From Owenia fusiformis (taxonomy: Eukaryota > Annelida > Polychaeta > Sabellida > Oweniidae): a stretch of 64,000 nt of DNA. The stretch lies in NCBI GenBank assembly GCA_903813345.2, contig CAIIXF020000012.1, positions 4,569,318-4,633,317 on the forward strand. Reading direction: 5' to 3'. Below the pieces are notes generated by a model. The model was not told where the DNA came from. It searched no databases and worked only from the letters and a program-made list of their open reading frames with translations. A program made the translations under genes and the position numbers. Below, piece by piece: positions 35,001 through 47,100 of the stretch. The number at the start of each line of letters is the position of its first letter. Positions within the stretch are counted from its first letter, which is position 1.

Positions 35001-37894
35001 GGTCTCAGGCGCGACCCAGGGCTGTTGTCTTAAGGACATTTCGTTGAAAATAAGCCATTCGGCTAATAATTGGTAAGAGTTTGCGATCTTATAATGTATA
35101 ACTGTTACTCAGACACATATTTTGACACGATTCTGGTTGAAATAAGCTTTGAACCGAGAGATATTCACGATTGATATGCACATTTTTGATTGTGCCATTG
35201 CTTTTCCATTGCTCAATCCATGTATTGATAGAAGTAACATTAATAATGCAGATTGGTTTACTTTCAATACATGGCAGACACTACATATCGGTCTATTAAA
35301 TACCAGTTTGTGCCTTAAATAGTTTTATATTTCCATCCACGGCCTGGAGCCTGGGTGTGTTTGTCTCTTGTGTTTGTGCTTGTGCATGGACTTCTAATCA
35401 CTAGCAGAATTTAACATGATGCAAACTCGACATTATAACTCATGCTGTAACATTTTGACTTTGCTGGAAAACAATAGGAATTATTTTTCTTGCCAATCAA
35501 TCATGAATCACAATCAAAATTTCACTATGATCAATCAGGCAATGGTCCAAATCAAGTTATAACATTATATGATATTCAGCAAGAAGTCCGGTAGAAATAC
35601 AGAATATTTAAACATCAAAGCTGAAAGTTAAAAGCTAATCTGTCAATTTTCTGTCTGCAAAAGAGCGTTTACATTTGACACAATAACAGACTGAGTCTTT
35701 GAAATCTAGGATTCCCCAGGAAACTATGACGTCATACTAATTAGCATAAGGATTTCCCTATTGGTATGGGTCGAGCCTTGTTCGAAAACACAATCCATAA
35801 ATACATGCTAATTTCTAAGGAGATAGGAAGTGTATAACGTGTTTATCGATTTTGTTCAAAGATTTAATCAATTATCAAATTGTTTAAGTGGATAAAGTGG
35901 TAACACTTGCTTCAATTCATAGCGTAATCGACGGATAGAAACTGACCGAATTCCCGATATCCTACCCCGTATTACTGTAGGCTATAAGCACAGTGACCTA
36001 CAGAGGGCGCTATCACAAACAAGTACTGCACGAACCGATAAATTCCCGGGTATTGTAACGCCCTTGATTAAACATCACTGATTTATGTTGAGACATTCAG
36101 TGCGATTATTTCATTTCTTTGTTCAAAAAGTTAAAGCACCAATTAAATACATATTTTTATCACACAAAAGGGGCAGAATACTTGACCTTGTATCAATTCA
36201 TGTCCCGATAATTCTTTACAAGGGAATGTTTCTTATTAAAACATAAGCAGCGCCTAGGCGTCGATTGGGGGGGGGGGTCAATCCGGTGTTCTCAGGCTAT
36301 GTACAGCCAAGTATCCTGTTTATGTAAAACCCCTACGTTCCCGAATCACAATCAGACAATTAATTAGTATATTTGCTGTGTCTAGCAATTGATCATACAA
36401 TTAGATGTTGCGAAAACTATGGGAACTTGTACCTGTCTGTTTATGGATAGGCTGGGAAAGAACAGCAGAGAGAATGGTACATTCGATTGAATATGCTTGT
36501 TTTGCCCAATTGTGTATTAAAATGCCCCTCATTTAACATATGTATGGTCACAAGTTAAGTCGGCGATCATTTGTATTGACTTAACTTGAAACAAATTACT
36601 CCGAAATCCAAATACTCATCGAAAAGTAAGTTTATCTTTATATTAAGCTAATACAAAATGAATATATAAATAGGCCTGATGTATCAGTGTTTTCAAAGTT
36701 TATTGCACGTTTTATCCTTGAAACGCCTTTCTTTTTCTTATCATGATATGTATTTCCTTCACTTAGGATCAATGCGTCGATTAGCATTGCCTGTAACTGA
36801 TTTATATTTTCAAAAGGCGGCATGAAATTGCCAAAATGTTTAAATAAGTCAATGTGTCAGCGTACATACAAAATAGTCTGTTTAATATTTGCTACATGTA
36901 CTTGTTCCAAACAGTCTGCGAAAGAATGATTAAAAAATATATCAATTAAAAGTATCAGAGAAAATACTTGCAATCGTTAAAATACTGTATGTATTGCTAT
37001 TGGTAATTAGGTTAGTTGTTTACACATAATTATGTTGTTCAGTGTGCCAAGAGCGTGTCAAGAGGTGTAAAGAGTTGAATTCATCGCGTGTCAAGAGGTG
37101 TAAATAATTGGCACGTCTAGAAACCCGGCGTGTAAAGACCAGTTTCTAGACGTGTCAAGAGTTGGAATCCCATATTTCACGCAGTGTATGCAATTGAAAT
37201 ATGTCAAGTAAAAGAAAATGTTACCTGTGATTTTACAACATGGGGTCTATTGTGACCCGAATCATTTATCAATAATTTGAAAAAATCAGTCACACTAGCT
37301 GTCGTGCGCTTTAAAATATCAACGGTCGATAGCCATTATGAGGCTTCCGTAGCATTTCCACGTGAATTAGTCACGAATGGCATTGGCAGTACGAATCCTG
37401 ATAGGAGCTACTATTCACTATTTTTGCTTCGCTGAACATACACATAACCTTCAAATAATGACATTTCGGGGAAATGCATGTCCACTCACAACATACCTAC
37501 ACCCCCTTAATAAGTTTGACAATCGGAACTCATCTTATAGATCATATTATCAACGCCTGGCCCTGGATATGTTTATCGCATTTGTCATATTTTTCCGAAC
37601 TGACGTATTCGAGGAACAAAATTGAGATTCAAACATTGACAGGCTGTAATAAGCTCTCTATTGAAAACTTTACAATTGTCAAACTTATGTAGGGGAGTGT
37701 TGTAAAACATACACCATGGATTTATGAGGATCAAACGACGATTTTCCCACTTTTCACAATCGTAGGTTTTGCAAACATTTCTACATGTTCTACATTCGAA
37801 AATAACACTCCGGAAATGCGCCTTCATGTCAGATCTGCTTATTAAATGGTACGTGTGTTTTAGAAACTGCTTTTTGTTTTTTTACAGTAGAATT
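29008..37894. other. Gene-poor interval with repeat fragments
   Basis: No exon with convincing splice sites was found. Repeats seen: related segments with GACGTGTCAAGAGGTG(C/T)AAAGA and TCTAGA motifs at about 30779-30905, 32455-32530 and 37046-37165. Possible miniature elements lie at about 30491-30663 (CCGGTGT ends) and 31373-31560 (CAGxCCC ends, poor). Several C/G homopolymers (28400, 31405, 34510, 34808, 36268) are present. The frames at 33625-34045 come from a short internally repetitive segment. Confidence 0.4.
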
Positions 37895-37898
37895 TTAA

Positions 37899-38257
37899 GG
37901 TCAGGGTGCATGATGGGAAATTTTCTGCATTCCTCAATTGAGTCACATGTTATTTTTCAAACAAGAATCACTACTTCCCCAGAGAGTCTATATCTTCCAG
38001 GTTTGCACAAAGAGTGCTCTTATGTGCCTAGAAAAGACTTGTGAGAAGAATGTTTAGATAAAGTGTATAAGAAACAAGAAAATTCAGTGAAAAAATTAAG
38101 AAAATTTTCAGAATTTTTTTTTACTGAATTTTCTCGTTTTTTATACATTTTACAAAACAAATCTTCTCACAAGGCTTTTCTAGGCACATAAGTGTTTGAA
38201 AAATAACATGTGACTCAATTGAGGAATGCAGAAAATGTCCCAACATGCACCCTGTCC
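37899..38257. mobile_element. MITE with TTAA target duplication
   Basis: TTAA at 37895-37898 and 38258-38261. TIR GGTCAGGGTGCATG versus GGACAGGGTGCATG, and both arms continue as a long imperfect palindrome (TTCCTCAATTGAGTCACATG and complement). 359 bp. TTAA fits piggyBac- or Kolobok-type mobilisation. Confidence 0.85.
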
Positions 38258-38411
38258 TTAAATGTTTGGAAGTACTGTTATCTAAAAAATAAGCAATCAA
38301 AGGACCATATTGAAACATAAAATGTAAAAATAGAAACATTTATACATGCCCCAACTTTTGTATATTTTAGTTTTCTTTGTAGTTTGGCTATCATATGTGC
38401 GGCCTCTTATA

Positions 38412-38648
38412 CAGTTGGGGACATAAATAAATGACAGGTGGATTTGCTGAAGTGAGGATTTCCCATGTTAAAAATAAGAGAATTTACAAGAGGCCATAAA
38501 TCAGTGGATGAGATTATACAAAATGTAAAATATACAAATTTTAAGGGATATGTATCTAGACAATATTGGAAATTATGGGCTTTCAGACCACCATAATTAG
38601 GAAATGGTGATCGAAAATCGACCTGTCATTTATTTTTGTCCCCAACTG
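38412..38648. mobile_element. Tc1/mariner-type MITE (TA target)
   Basis: 237 bp flanked by TA (38410-38411, 38649-38650). TIR CAGTTGGGGACA.AAATAAA continuing with TGACAGGT, about 29 bp with one mismatch. No coding capacity. Confidence 0.88.
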
Positions 38649-39127
38649 TATGTTAATGCTTCTCTGCCATGTTATTTTCGATTTTCGAAAAAATTAACAA
38701 GCTGAAACTCCATGAATTACAAAAGGTCATAGCTTTGCTGCACATTATACATAACTATCTGAAATATACAAAATTTGGGTCTTGTACATATGTTTCTATT
38801 TTTTCATAAACTGTTGCAATTTTACTTACCATCTGAAAATGCAAGTTACCCCGTAGGTCCCAAAACTCCGATTCAATAGAGGGTTTACATGTTCAAAATC
38901 TCGATGAAGTCTCGTATTTGATTTAATTTTAGGAGATCTGTATTTTTATCCATTAAACATCAACGTTTTCTTTTTTATTATTGATTTCATGAGTTATTCA
39001 ACTTTCTTAAATTGTTAAAGAAATTCAAGTTTTCTGAAAAAGATCGGGCTAAATCGCAAATTGACAAAATATTAAAAAATCAAGAATTTATTTTTTCTTA
39101 TAAGGGTCACAATTGTATAATGTTTAA

Positions 39128-39531
39128 GGTACAGCTGGAAAGTAACATTTTGGTAAAAAATTGCTATACCTGCACATGTTATTTTCTGGTACAAAATAAA
39201 GTATGAAGGCATGTATCAATTTCCTTGCTTTTTTCAGGAAAGTATCATTACATTGTCTTCTTTTAGAATATCTGGTAGGCGTTCAAAGGGAACTCCAGGG
39301 AATTCTGATATTTCACACTTCCTGTTTTTCCAAATTTTCTTTCAAAGTTTCCAGACAACACAGGAGCTACCATTGACCTGTTTCCAGGTTTACTAAAAGT
39401 AGACAGTGTAATGATACTTTCCTGTAAAAAGCAAGGAAATACACACATGCCTTCATACTTAATTATGTACCAGAAAATAACATGTGCAGGTATAGCAATT
39501 TTTTACCAAAATGTTACTTTCCAGCTGAACC
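39128..39531. mobile_element. Palindromic MITE with TTAA target duplication
   Basis: TTAA at 39124-39127 and 39532-39535. Ends GGTACAGCTGG / CCAGCTGAACC; the arms pair over more than 110 bp each (for example CAAGGAAAxx and TGAAGGCATG blocks). Length 404 bp. A family different from the one at 37899. Confidence 0.85.
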
Positions 39532-39620
39532 TTAATCCCGTTTCACATGTCAATAAGATCATGTATTATATTCCAATATTTGATAGATCAAGAAATTAAG
39601 TGATTCTCGCCATATATATA

Positions 39621-40602
39621 CAGGGCGTATCTCGTAAAATCACAAAACTAGTGATGACTACATCAATTTCATTTAATGTACCATAAAGCCATGTCTCTCC
39701 TCTTTGCAATGATATGTCATTCATTCACATGTGGTAATGGTTGGGTGAGAAATCCTTCCATTTGCACAGTGGGTCAAAATCGGCTCTGCGCCAAGTTTTA
39801 GATATTGAAAAAATCAGTGCAAGGGCTAAGTGCCAATGGAAGTTCCCCTGACTTGAATTGTTACATGACTTTTTCTTTTGGAGCTATCTCAGGAGCATCT
39901 GTGCTCACAATTCCTCCACCAAATATTGCAAAACCTCGAGAATGATTTGCCCATGGGCTGCTTTTCTTTGCTTTAACCTACACATGATTCAGGGCTGAAC
40001 CATGCATGACGTGGACAGATGAGCGCATCTTTATGTGCAAGGAAGTGGTAGCAATTTGGAGGGGTATAGGATGTATTCTTGCAAGAGTATGAGTATGAAC
40101 ACTTTACTGTCTATGCCATCCATACCTGTCACACCTTCTTCCAATAGCCCCTATGCCCCTTGCACTGACTTTTGCAATGTTTTAAACTTGGGTCCGAGCT
40201 GAATTTTGCCCCACTTTGCAAAATTAATGATTATTCGGCCAGAGATGACTCCCCGTGAATGAATGATATTCCATTGCAAAGAGGAGTAATTTGGCTTTTT
40301 GGTACATTGAATTAAAAGGATGCAGTCAGCATTGGTTTTATGTTTTCGTCCAATATTGCATCGGGCTCCGTACACTGACTTTTGCAATGTTAATAACTTG
40401 GCCAGAAGCTAAATTTGGCCCACTTTGCAAATGGAATGATTACTCGCCCAACCATGACCAAATATCAATGAATGATATATCATTGTAAAGAGGAGACACA
40501 TGGCTTTATGGACTATGGTGCATTGAATGAAATCAATGCTGTTATCACTGGTTTTGTGCTTTTCCAAGATAACAATCTGTTGCGTTTTTTTGATACGCAC
40601 TG
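39621..40602. mobile_element. Mariner-type composite MITE (TA target)
   Basis: Flanked by TA (39619-39620, 40603-40604). Ends CAGGGCGTATC and GATACGCACTG. The 39650-39760 segment is an inverted copy of 40420-40560, and a near-tandem duplication begins at about 40160 and 40375 (CACTGACTTTTGCAATGTT). So one arm is duplicated. 982 bp, no transposase. Confidence 0.8.
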
Positions 40603-40604
40603 TA

Positions 40605-43240
40605 TATCTCCCTGCATGTATGTTAATTTAATATCACAGATCTTTTAGCGGGCAAGACAAATTCGATTAGCCCTACTATTTTCTCTCAACACACCTGCTG
40701 CCATCTATTCAGCATTTATCCGTCTTTTTAGCAAATAGTCTATCAGGTTGTAAAACCTATGAAATAAGCAATCAAAAGATCCTGCACTGTGTAGACAGCA
40801 CAGTATCGTATGGAAAAATAAACATTCATATTTTACACGCAAAACGTTTGTATATTTCATGTTAATAAGTTTTAATTATAAGCGCAATAAATCTATGGTC
40901 TTTTGTAATTAAAGTGTGCGCCCGACCCGGCTACGTATAGCACAGAGTTTATACTGGCGGATTAGACTTGTTCATTTTTTATATGTGTGTGAAAGCTTTC
41001 TCTTATTTGCGTTTTTTCGTTTAGTACGGTTCTGTTATAATTGCCGAGGTCATATAACCGGGATAAAACAATGATTATCGTTGACTGCCCACACACAAAA
41101 CATACGTTGAGTGAACTACTAGTGTTATGACAAACAACAGGCTTTAGAATACAAAGCGTAGTGTGATAATAAGATGTACACTACCACTGCTGCATGTACA
41201 TATTACTAATTTACTAGGGCTCCCAAAGAGTGGATAGGGAGGTTGTGTTTGTCACTTTTAAATTTTACATTTCAAAATTGTCATTTTACATGTCATAATT
41301 TGTTGGTTTCATTCGTTTAGCCAATCAAAACATTGTAAAACAATAAATCGTCTGTTACGTACAATCAATTTTGTTCAGTTTTGATAAGTTGTCAGAATAA
41401 AGTTACGTTCATCTGAATCCATGTATCAAAACAAAAATCCTATTTTCACTTCAAAATACTTCAGTGAGATGAAGGCACGGAATTGTCACATGCAATAACT
41501 TATTGTCGTATTCGTTATTTTATCTTCTCGATAGTAGCATTTAGTCGCACATTTGATGCCAGGTCACCTTGTCGCGTACCTCTTGGGGAACCCCACATTT
41601 ATGTGTGTACTCATGGAAGTAAATTCCCCGGTGTAGCCGAGAGCCACAAACTTTTCAACAGGTTCAAAATGACCAATTTCTCTCATATATACTCTAAATA
41701 TTTTATTGTTTAGCACCTACAAAGTATTGCTAATAACCATATGTAATTTCAATAAGGAAACTTATCTGGCTACATGTAAATTCAATATCAACACTAGCTG
41801 TTCTCTCAACACGTCCTAGCTTACCTTGTGGTGACAAACCCTGGATTTTCGCTATTTATAGTTTATCAACACCTGGACGCATGCGCATTTTATAGTTTAT
41901 CGGGCACTTTAAGGTAGATCTGAATTTTTGCAATTCTGAAAAGAACACCGCTAAATTTTCTAGCTATTCATACATTCTAAAGAAAATGAACACTGAATTA
42001 TTAATTTGAGTACAATAAAGCACCTTTTGTGCAAAAATGCAAGATTTAGACCTTGTTTGGAATGAGTAACGTTCATATGAAAAAGCACATGGTCATCAAA
42101 ATGGTAAAAATGCAGTCTGACCTGAAGAACGTTACAGCCTTGATGATTCTGTGAAAAATAATATGTCAGTGAAGCATCAAAATAGATGAGGCCACACGGT
42201 CAAACCAGACGCTACCATGTATCCATATTAATATACAATGGGACTCATGGGAACCATCATTGAATTACTAGATACTATAGTAAACCGCACATTTGTGAAC
42301 CAAACCTCTAGCAATCCAAAATATACAAACGTTGTGCATTTACAATATGAATGTATTTTCCAATACAATATAATTCTACTTTGATCCTTTAATTCGTTGC
42401 TAATTTTTAGGTCTGGTAGATATTTTCACTACCACCTATTGTGATTTATTTTGAACCGAAAATGTGTCAAAATTGATTAATGTAAATGTCATCCTTTAAA
42501 TACTCCAAACAATAACTGTTGAAATACCATGAAATAAATACTGTAGTATAGCCGGGGTGCCAAATAATATGATGGCTATGAATGTATGTCTCAGAATTGA
42601 AGTATAACGGTAGTGTGTGGTAGTGCCTGTAAATTTAATGAATGTGTGATATTACGGGATTAACAGCTACTGGAATTCAGCATTATTATTGCTATAAGCA
42701 GCAATATTCACGAGTTACCAATATTGTGGGTCACTCTGTACAGCATTACAAATGTGACAAATAAAGTGACACACTGCATACAATGATTTACATTGATTGA
42801 TTGATAATGTGATAACTGCTTATCACATCTCTGCATATAAAACTGCATTGTGAAAATTATGCCAGTGGGGATAGACCACAGATAAGGCAACATCACAAGT
42901 ATAACAGGATATAATGTGGGGATAAACCACATACTAGTATGATCAAGTAGGGATAAACTACATCATGATCATAAAACATGGGCTCAGCCACTGAAAATGT
43001 TCCAAGTCCCGTGGCAATAGTTTCTCTCACTTGAAATCCGTACAAAATACTACAAACTAACTTATTGGTTAACATATTTACAAGAGTTTATTTGATATTT
43101 ACAACCCTCCCCCCAAAAGTACATGATTTATGAAGTTACATGAAGAGAATTCGACAATACGTCCTCACTCTTTGAAATCTAGCTGAAGTCCTTCTTTCCC
43201 GCTGATATATGCAGCGTTCTATCGTCATAGTTTTAATTCT
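40605..43240. other. Non-coding interval upstream of the collagen gene
   Basis: No supported exon. It contains three short related hairpins at 42865-42961. The rest is AT-rich unique-looking sequence. Confidence 0.4.
42865..42961. repeat. Three 15-nt hairpin repeats
   Basis: GTGGGGATAGACCAC (42865-42879), GTGGGGATAAACCAC (42916-42930) and GTAGGGATAAACTAC (42947-42961). The third shows paired changes on both sides of the stem (GTGG/CCAC to GTAG/CTAC). Function unknown. Confidence 0.6.
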
Positions 43241-43247
43241 TAGAATC

Positions 43248-43314
43248 TGACGTCATTCCTCTGTTTGAATTTCCCGCAATCAGTACGAAGTGCACTGTGG
43301 GAAATGTGACGTCA
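43248..43314 (+). promoter_or_regulatory. Candidate promoter with two CRE palindromes
   Basis: Perfect TGACGTCA at 43248-43255 and 43307-43314, followed by a short GC-rich patch (GGCGGCGCCCATG). This lies 0.8 kb before the collagen start codon, which directly follows a splice acceptor, so an upstream 5' UTR exon is expected here or nearby. CREB/ATF binding and promoter function are inference. Confidence 0.35.
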
Positions 43315-43338
43315 TTAATGGCGGCGCCCATGAAAAGT

Positions 43339-43794
43339 TTGTAAAAGTTTATAAATGTCAGGCCTGTCAACTGTCCCGCAATTTGCGTATTTGTCACGCA
43401 TTTGCTGAAGAATTTGAAGTCACGCCAGTTTTTTTTGCGTGACAGAAAATGTCACGCAAAATACGCATTTTACCTGGTAATTGTCAAGCAAAAATATTTC
43501 TGTAGAAATTTTTTCGAAATATGTTTACGATACGGTAAAAATACGAACGCCGGAAAAAACCGAACGCAATTTGTTCGGATTTGTCACGCGAATCCCGTTG
43601 ACGATATCGCGAGCGTAGCGAGCGCGAAAAATTTGAGGTGTTCAAAGTTTGGCAAAGGTGCTCAAACTTTGGCCAAAGGTGTTTAAAAGTTGGCCAAAGG
43701 TGTTCAAAATTTGGACAAAAGTGTTCAGATTTGGACTTAGGTGTCCAACATTTTGAAGTCACTCATATTAGGTGGTCCCAAGTTGACAGCCCTG
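43339..43794. mobile_element. MITE with 6-bp target duplication
   Basis: Ends CAGGCCTGTCAACT and its imperfect complement; flanking repeat AAATGT (43333-43338, 43795-43800). Internally it carries a roughly 21-bp tandem array (GGCCAAAGGTGTTCAAA) at 43640-43745 and the motif GCGAGCGTAGCGAGCGCGAA. It sits between the candidate promoter and the first coding exon of the collagen gene. Confidence 0.75.
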
Positions 43795-44075
43795 AAATGT
43801 GTCAATTGAAATGAAATACTTACAAAATGCTGAACATTGCGTAAGGATATGCATACAGATAGATAAAGGAAGCTACAGAGTTAATAAATATGCTGAAAAC
43901 GGTGATTGAAAAGATCGCAAACAATTAAAATGGTGACTAAATTATCGCACCGAAATTTGCAAGAAATATTTCTGAATGGAAACGAAGGTTAGTGAAGGAA
44001 AGAAATGTAGCCGCGATGTTTAAATACAAATTATAAATACCCGCAAACGCTACAATACCTTATTTTTTATTCCAG

Positions 44076-44196
44076 ATGGGCCATCGTGCAGACTTCAACC
44101 GATTGCTAATGGTGTTTATTTTGGCAGTGGTGCTGTACTTGATGCCGTTCCACCAACTTAAAGATTCAAGTTATGATCTTAAATCAATAGACAAAG
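44076..44196 (+). CDS. Collagen gene exon 1 (coding): signal/anchor segment
   Basis: Encodes MGHRADFNR followed by a 16-residue hydrophobic run and a polar spacer. It is preceded by a pyrimidine-rich tract and TTCCAG directly before the ATG, and ends AAAG|GTGTAT in phase 1. This one starting codon joins the later exons in frame. Confidence 0.75.
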
Positions 44197-47100
44197 GTGT
44201 ATCATTAATATTCCCAATATATGATTAAAATATTATACATGGTATGACTCCACCATTGTTTTGCCGTTTTACTACATGCCACAATCAACCTCACTGCCAG
44301 CATATCAAACCAGGCCCATTTTCCATCAAACTTGGCCCAACTACTATCAGGTGGACGTCCTTCAAAAATCAAGTTGGCATGGTTACCAAAGCCTAATAGT
44401 TGCCATGGCAACCGTAGAAATGGGGTAAAAAATGAGAGCAAAAAAGCACCCAAACCAACCATATTGGCACTAATTTATACAATATTTCTAGACATACAAA
44501 TTTTCTTAAACTTTGATATCATCTAGGACACTTCTAAACGACAAATATATCAAAAATTGGGGGTAGGTTTACCACTTCGATTTTTTCTAGGCTTGGTCAA
44601 AGTAAAACTACGAAAAAAGCACTCATTTTCACTTTTGAATCACCTATTATCGCCCAAATGGCTATATTTTTTCAAGGTCAAGGTCGCCATGTTAAAAGTA
44701 GAATTACGGAGGAAGATCTGCTCTTCAGACAATGTTTGATGGCTTTTCTTCACCACGGAACAAAGATCTTTGCGCTGGTATGCCCATTTCCATGAGATAA
44801 TATACGTGAAAGAGGAACTATGTCTTTAAATGTCATCAAAACTTTTGGTGTAATAATTCCACATATGACATTTTTTCTTCTAAAACGATGCATAAAATTG
44901 GTGAGAATAGCAACCCTGCCTTGGACTTCAGAGCTGAAAATCTGACCAATAACAGTAAAGGATCAAAACTTGCAGGGCCTAAATGACTACATTTAGAATT
45001 TTAGTCACACGTAATTTCTTTAATTTAAACGTTATGAGGTTGGACTATAAAACTATACTTAAAGGTTGTGTCACTATGACGTGAAATATGCCTGAGTTCT
45101 CTTTGGGAGGCTCTATATTTGGGCAAGAACTCAGGCATATTTCACGTCATAGTGACATAACTGATGTAATACATACCATTGTTCCCATAAGGTATGAGGT
45201 TCCATATCCATCCGCCAAAAGGTATGACCCCTATATAGTCCATTTAAAAGCTCGTGGTATTGTTCTAAATAACGCCATAGTTGGCTTCTAGGGTACCTAG
45301 TATGCCACTATTTGGTATCAAAATAAAGAGGAGGAGTTCAACTTTCATTTGAATTACGAAAATAGCGATGTAGGTCAAAAATAGTTCCGACGTGAGCATG
45401 TTTACTACGCGTTTGCCCATCATATCAGAATTGAGGGAGTGGTAGCAAACGCGAGTCACAATAAATGGACGCTGATATCTCAAAAAGTAACCCGACTCCC
45501 TATAATTTGATGTAGATCAATCGAACCCCTATATGAACAGGTACATTTTGATATATAACACTATGGGGGGTAAGCGTTTTATAGTTGGTCACGAACGCCA
45601 TATGTGCAAAGTATTGTTATGAATTTTCGAATTTGGTGTTGGATTACGGTACTCATACCATAACGGCTAATATCAAAACGAGGCAATATCGGCAGATATA
45701 GCCCGCTAACTTTCCCATTGACTTCCATAAAAATGTTTTGCTTGGTATGTAATATAGGAAGTTAATTTGTGATTTAACTTTTGAATTGACTGTTAGATTA
45801 CCACCAAAACGCCTTTCGGTTATATCAGTCTGATATCTCACTCTGTATTTCAACGGTTTGACGGAAGACTATTTGTTTCAGATGAGGTGGTACAAGATGA
45901 AGGTATAAGCTATAGCAAAAATGGTGAGGGACAAAAGTATGCACAGAATGGTGTTCGTCTACCAAAATTTGATGATGATCATGGGAGCAAAATGAGGCGC
46001 CGATTCAAACGTCAAACAGGTGATTCAGTTAATAATGTTATTTGGAACTCTGGAAATATTATTTGCGGTCGTATATGATATTTCAACAATAAAAGCAGAT
46101 CGTATGTTACGTGCCCTGTTGAGAATAAATATCCCTTTTGCGGCCGTTATTCCGTTCAATACTCTAAATAATGTAATACTCTAAGTTACTTCCCTCACAC
46201 AGTGTCGTGTCTTTGTTCCGTACCATACTCTAAATACAGTAACTTACCTTGCATTGTCATTGTTCCATACAGTACTCTAAATAACTTACCTTACATTGTC
46301 ATTATTCCGTACAGTACTCTAAATAACTTACCTTACATTGTCATTATTCCGTACAGTACTCTAAATAACTTACCTTACACCCTATCATTATTCCGTACAT
46401 TACTCTAAATAACTTACCTTACACCCTATCATTATTCCGTACAGTACTCTAAATAACTTACCTTACACCCTATCATTATTCCGTACAGTACTCTAAATAA
46501 CTTACCTTACATTGTCATTATTCCGTACAGTACTCTAAATAACTTACCTTACATTGTCATTATTCCGTACAGTACTCTAAATAACTTACCTTACACCCTA
46601 TCATTATTCCGTACAGTACTCTAAATAACTTACCTTACATTGTCATTATTCCGTACAGTACTCTAAATAACTTACCTTACATTGTCATTATTCCGTACAG
46701 TACTCTAAATAACTTACCTTACACCCTATCATTATTCCGTACAGTACTCTAAATAACTTACCTTACATTGTCATTATTCCGTACAGTACTCTAAATAACT
46801 TACCTTACATTGTCATTATTCCGTACAGTACTCTAAATAACTTACCTTACACCCTATCATTATTCCGTACAGCACTCTAAATATCTTACCTTACACCCTA
46901 TCATTATTCCGTACAGTACTCTAAATAACTTACCTTACACCCTATCATTATTCCGTACAGTACTCTAAATAACTTACCTTACACCCTATCATTATTCCGT
47001 ACAGTACTCTAAATAACTTACCTTACATTGTCATTATTCCGTACAGTACTCTAAATAACTTACCTTACACCCTATCATTATTCCGTACAGTACTCTAAAT

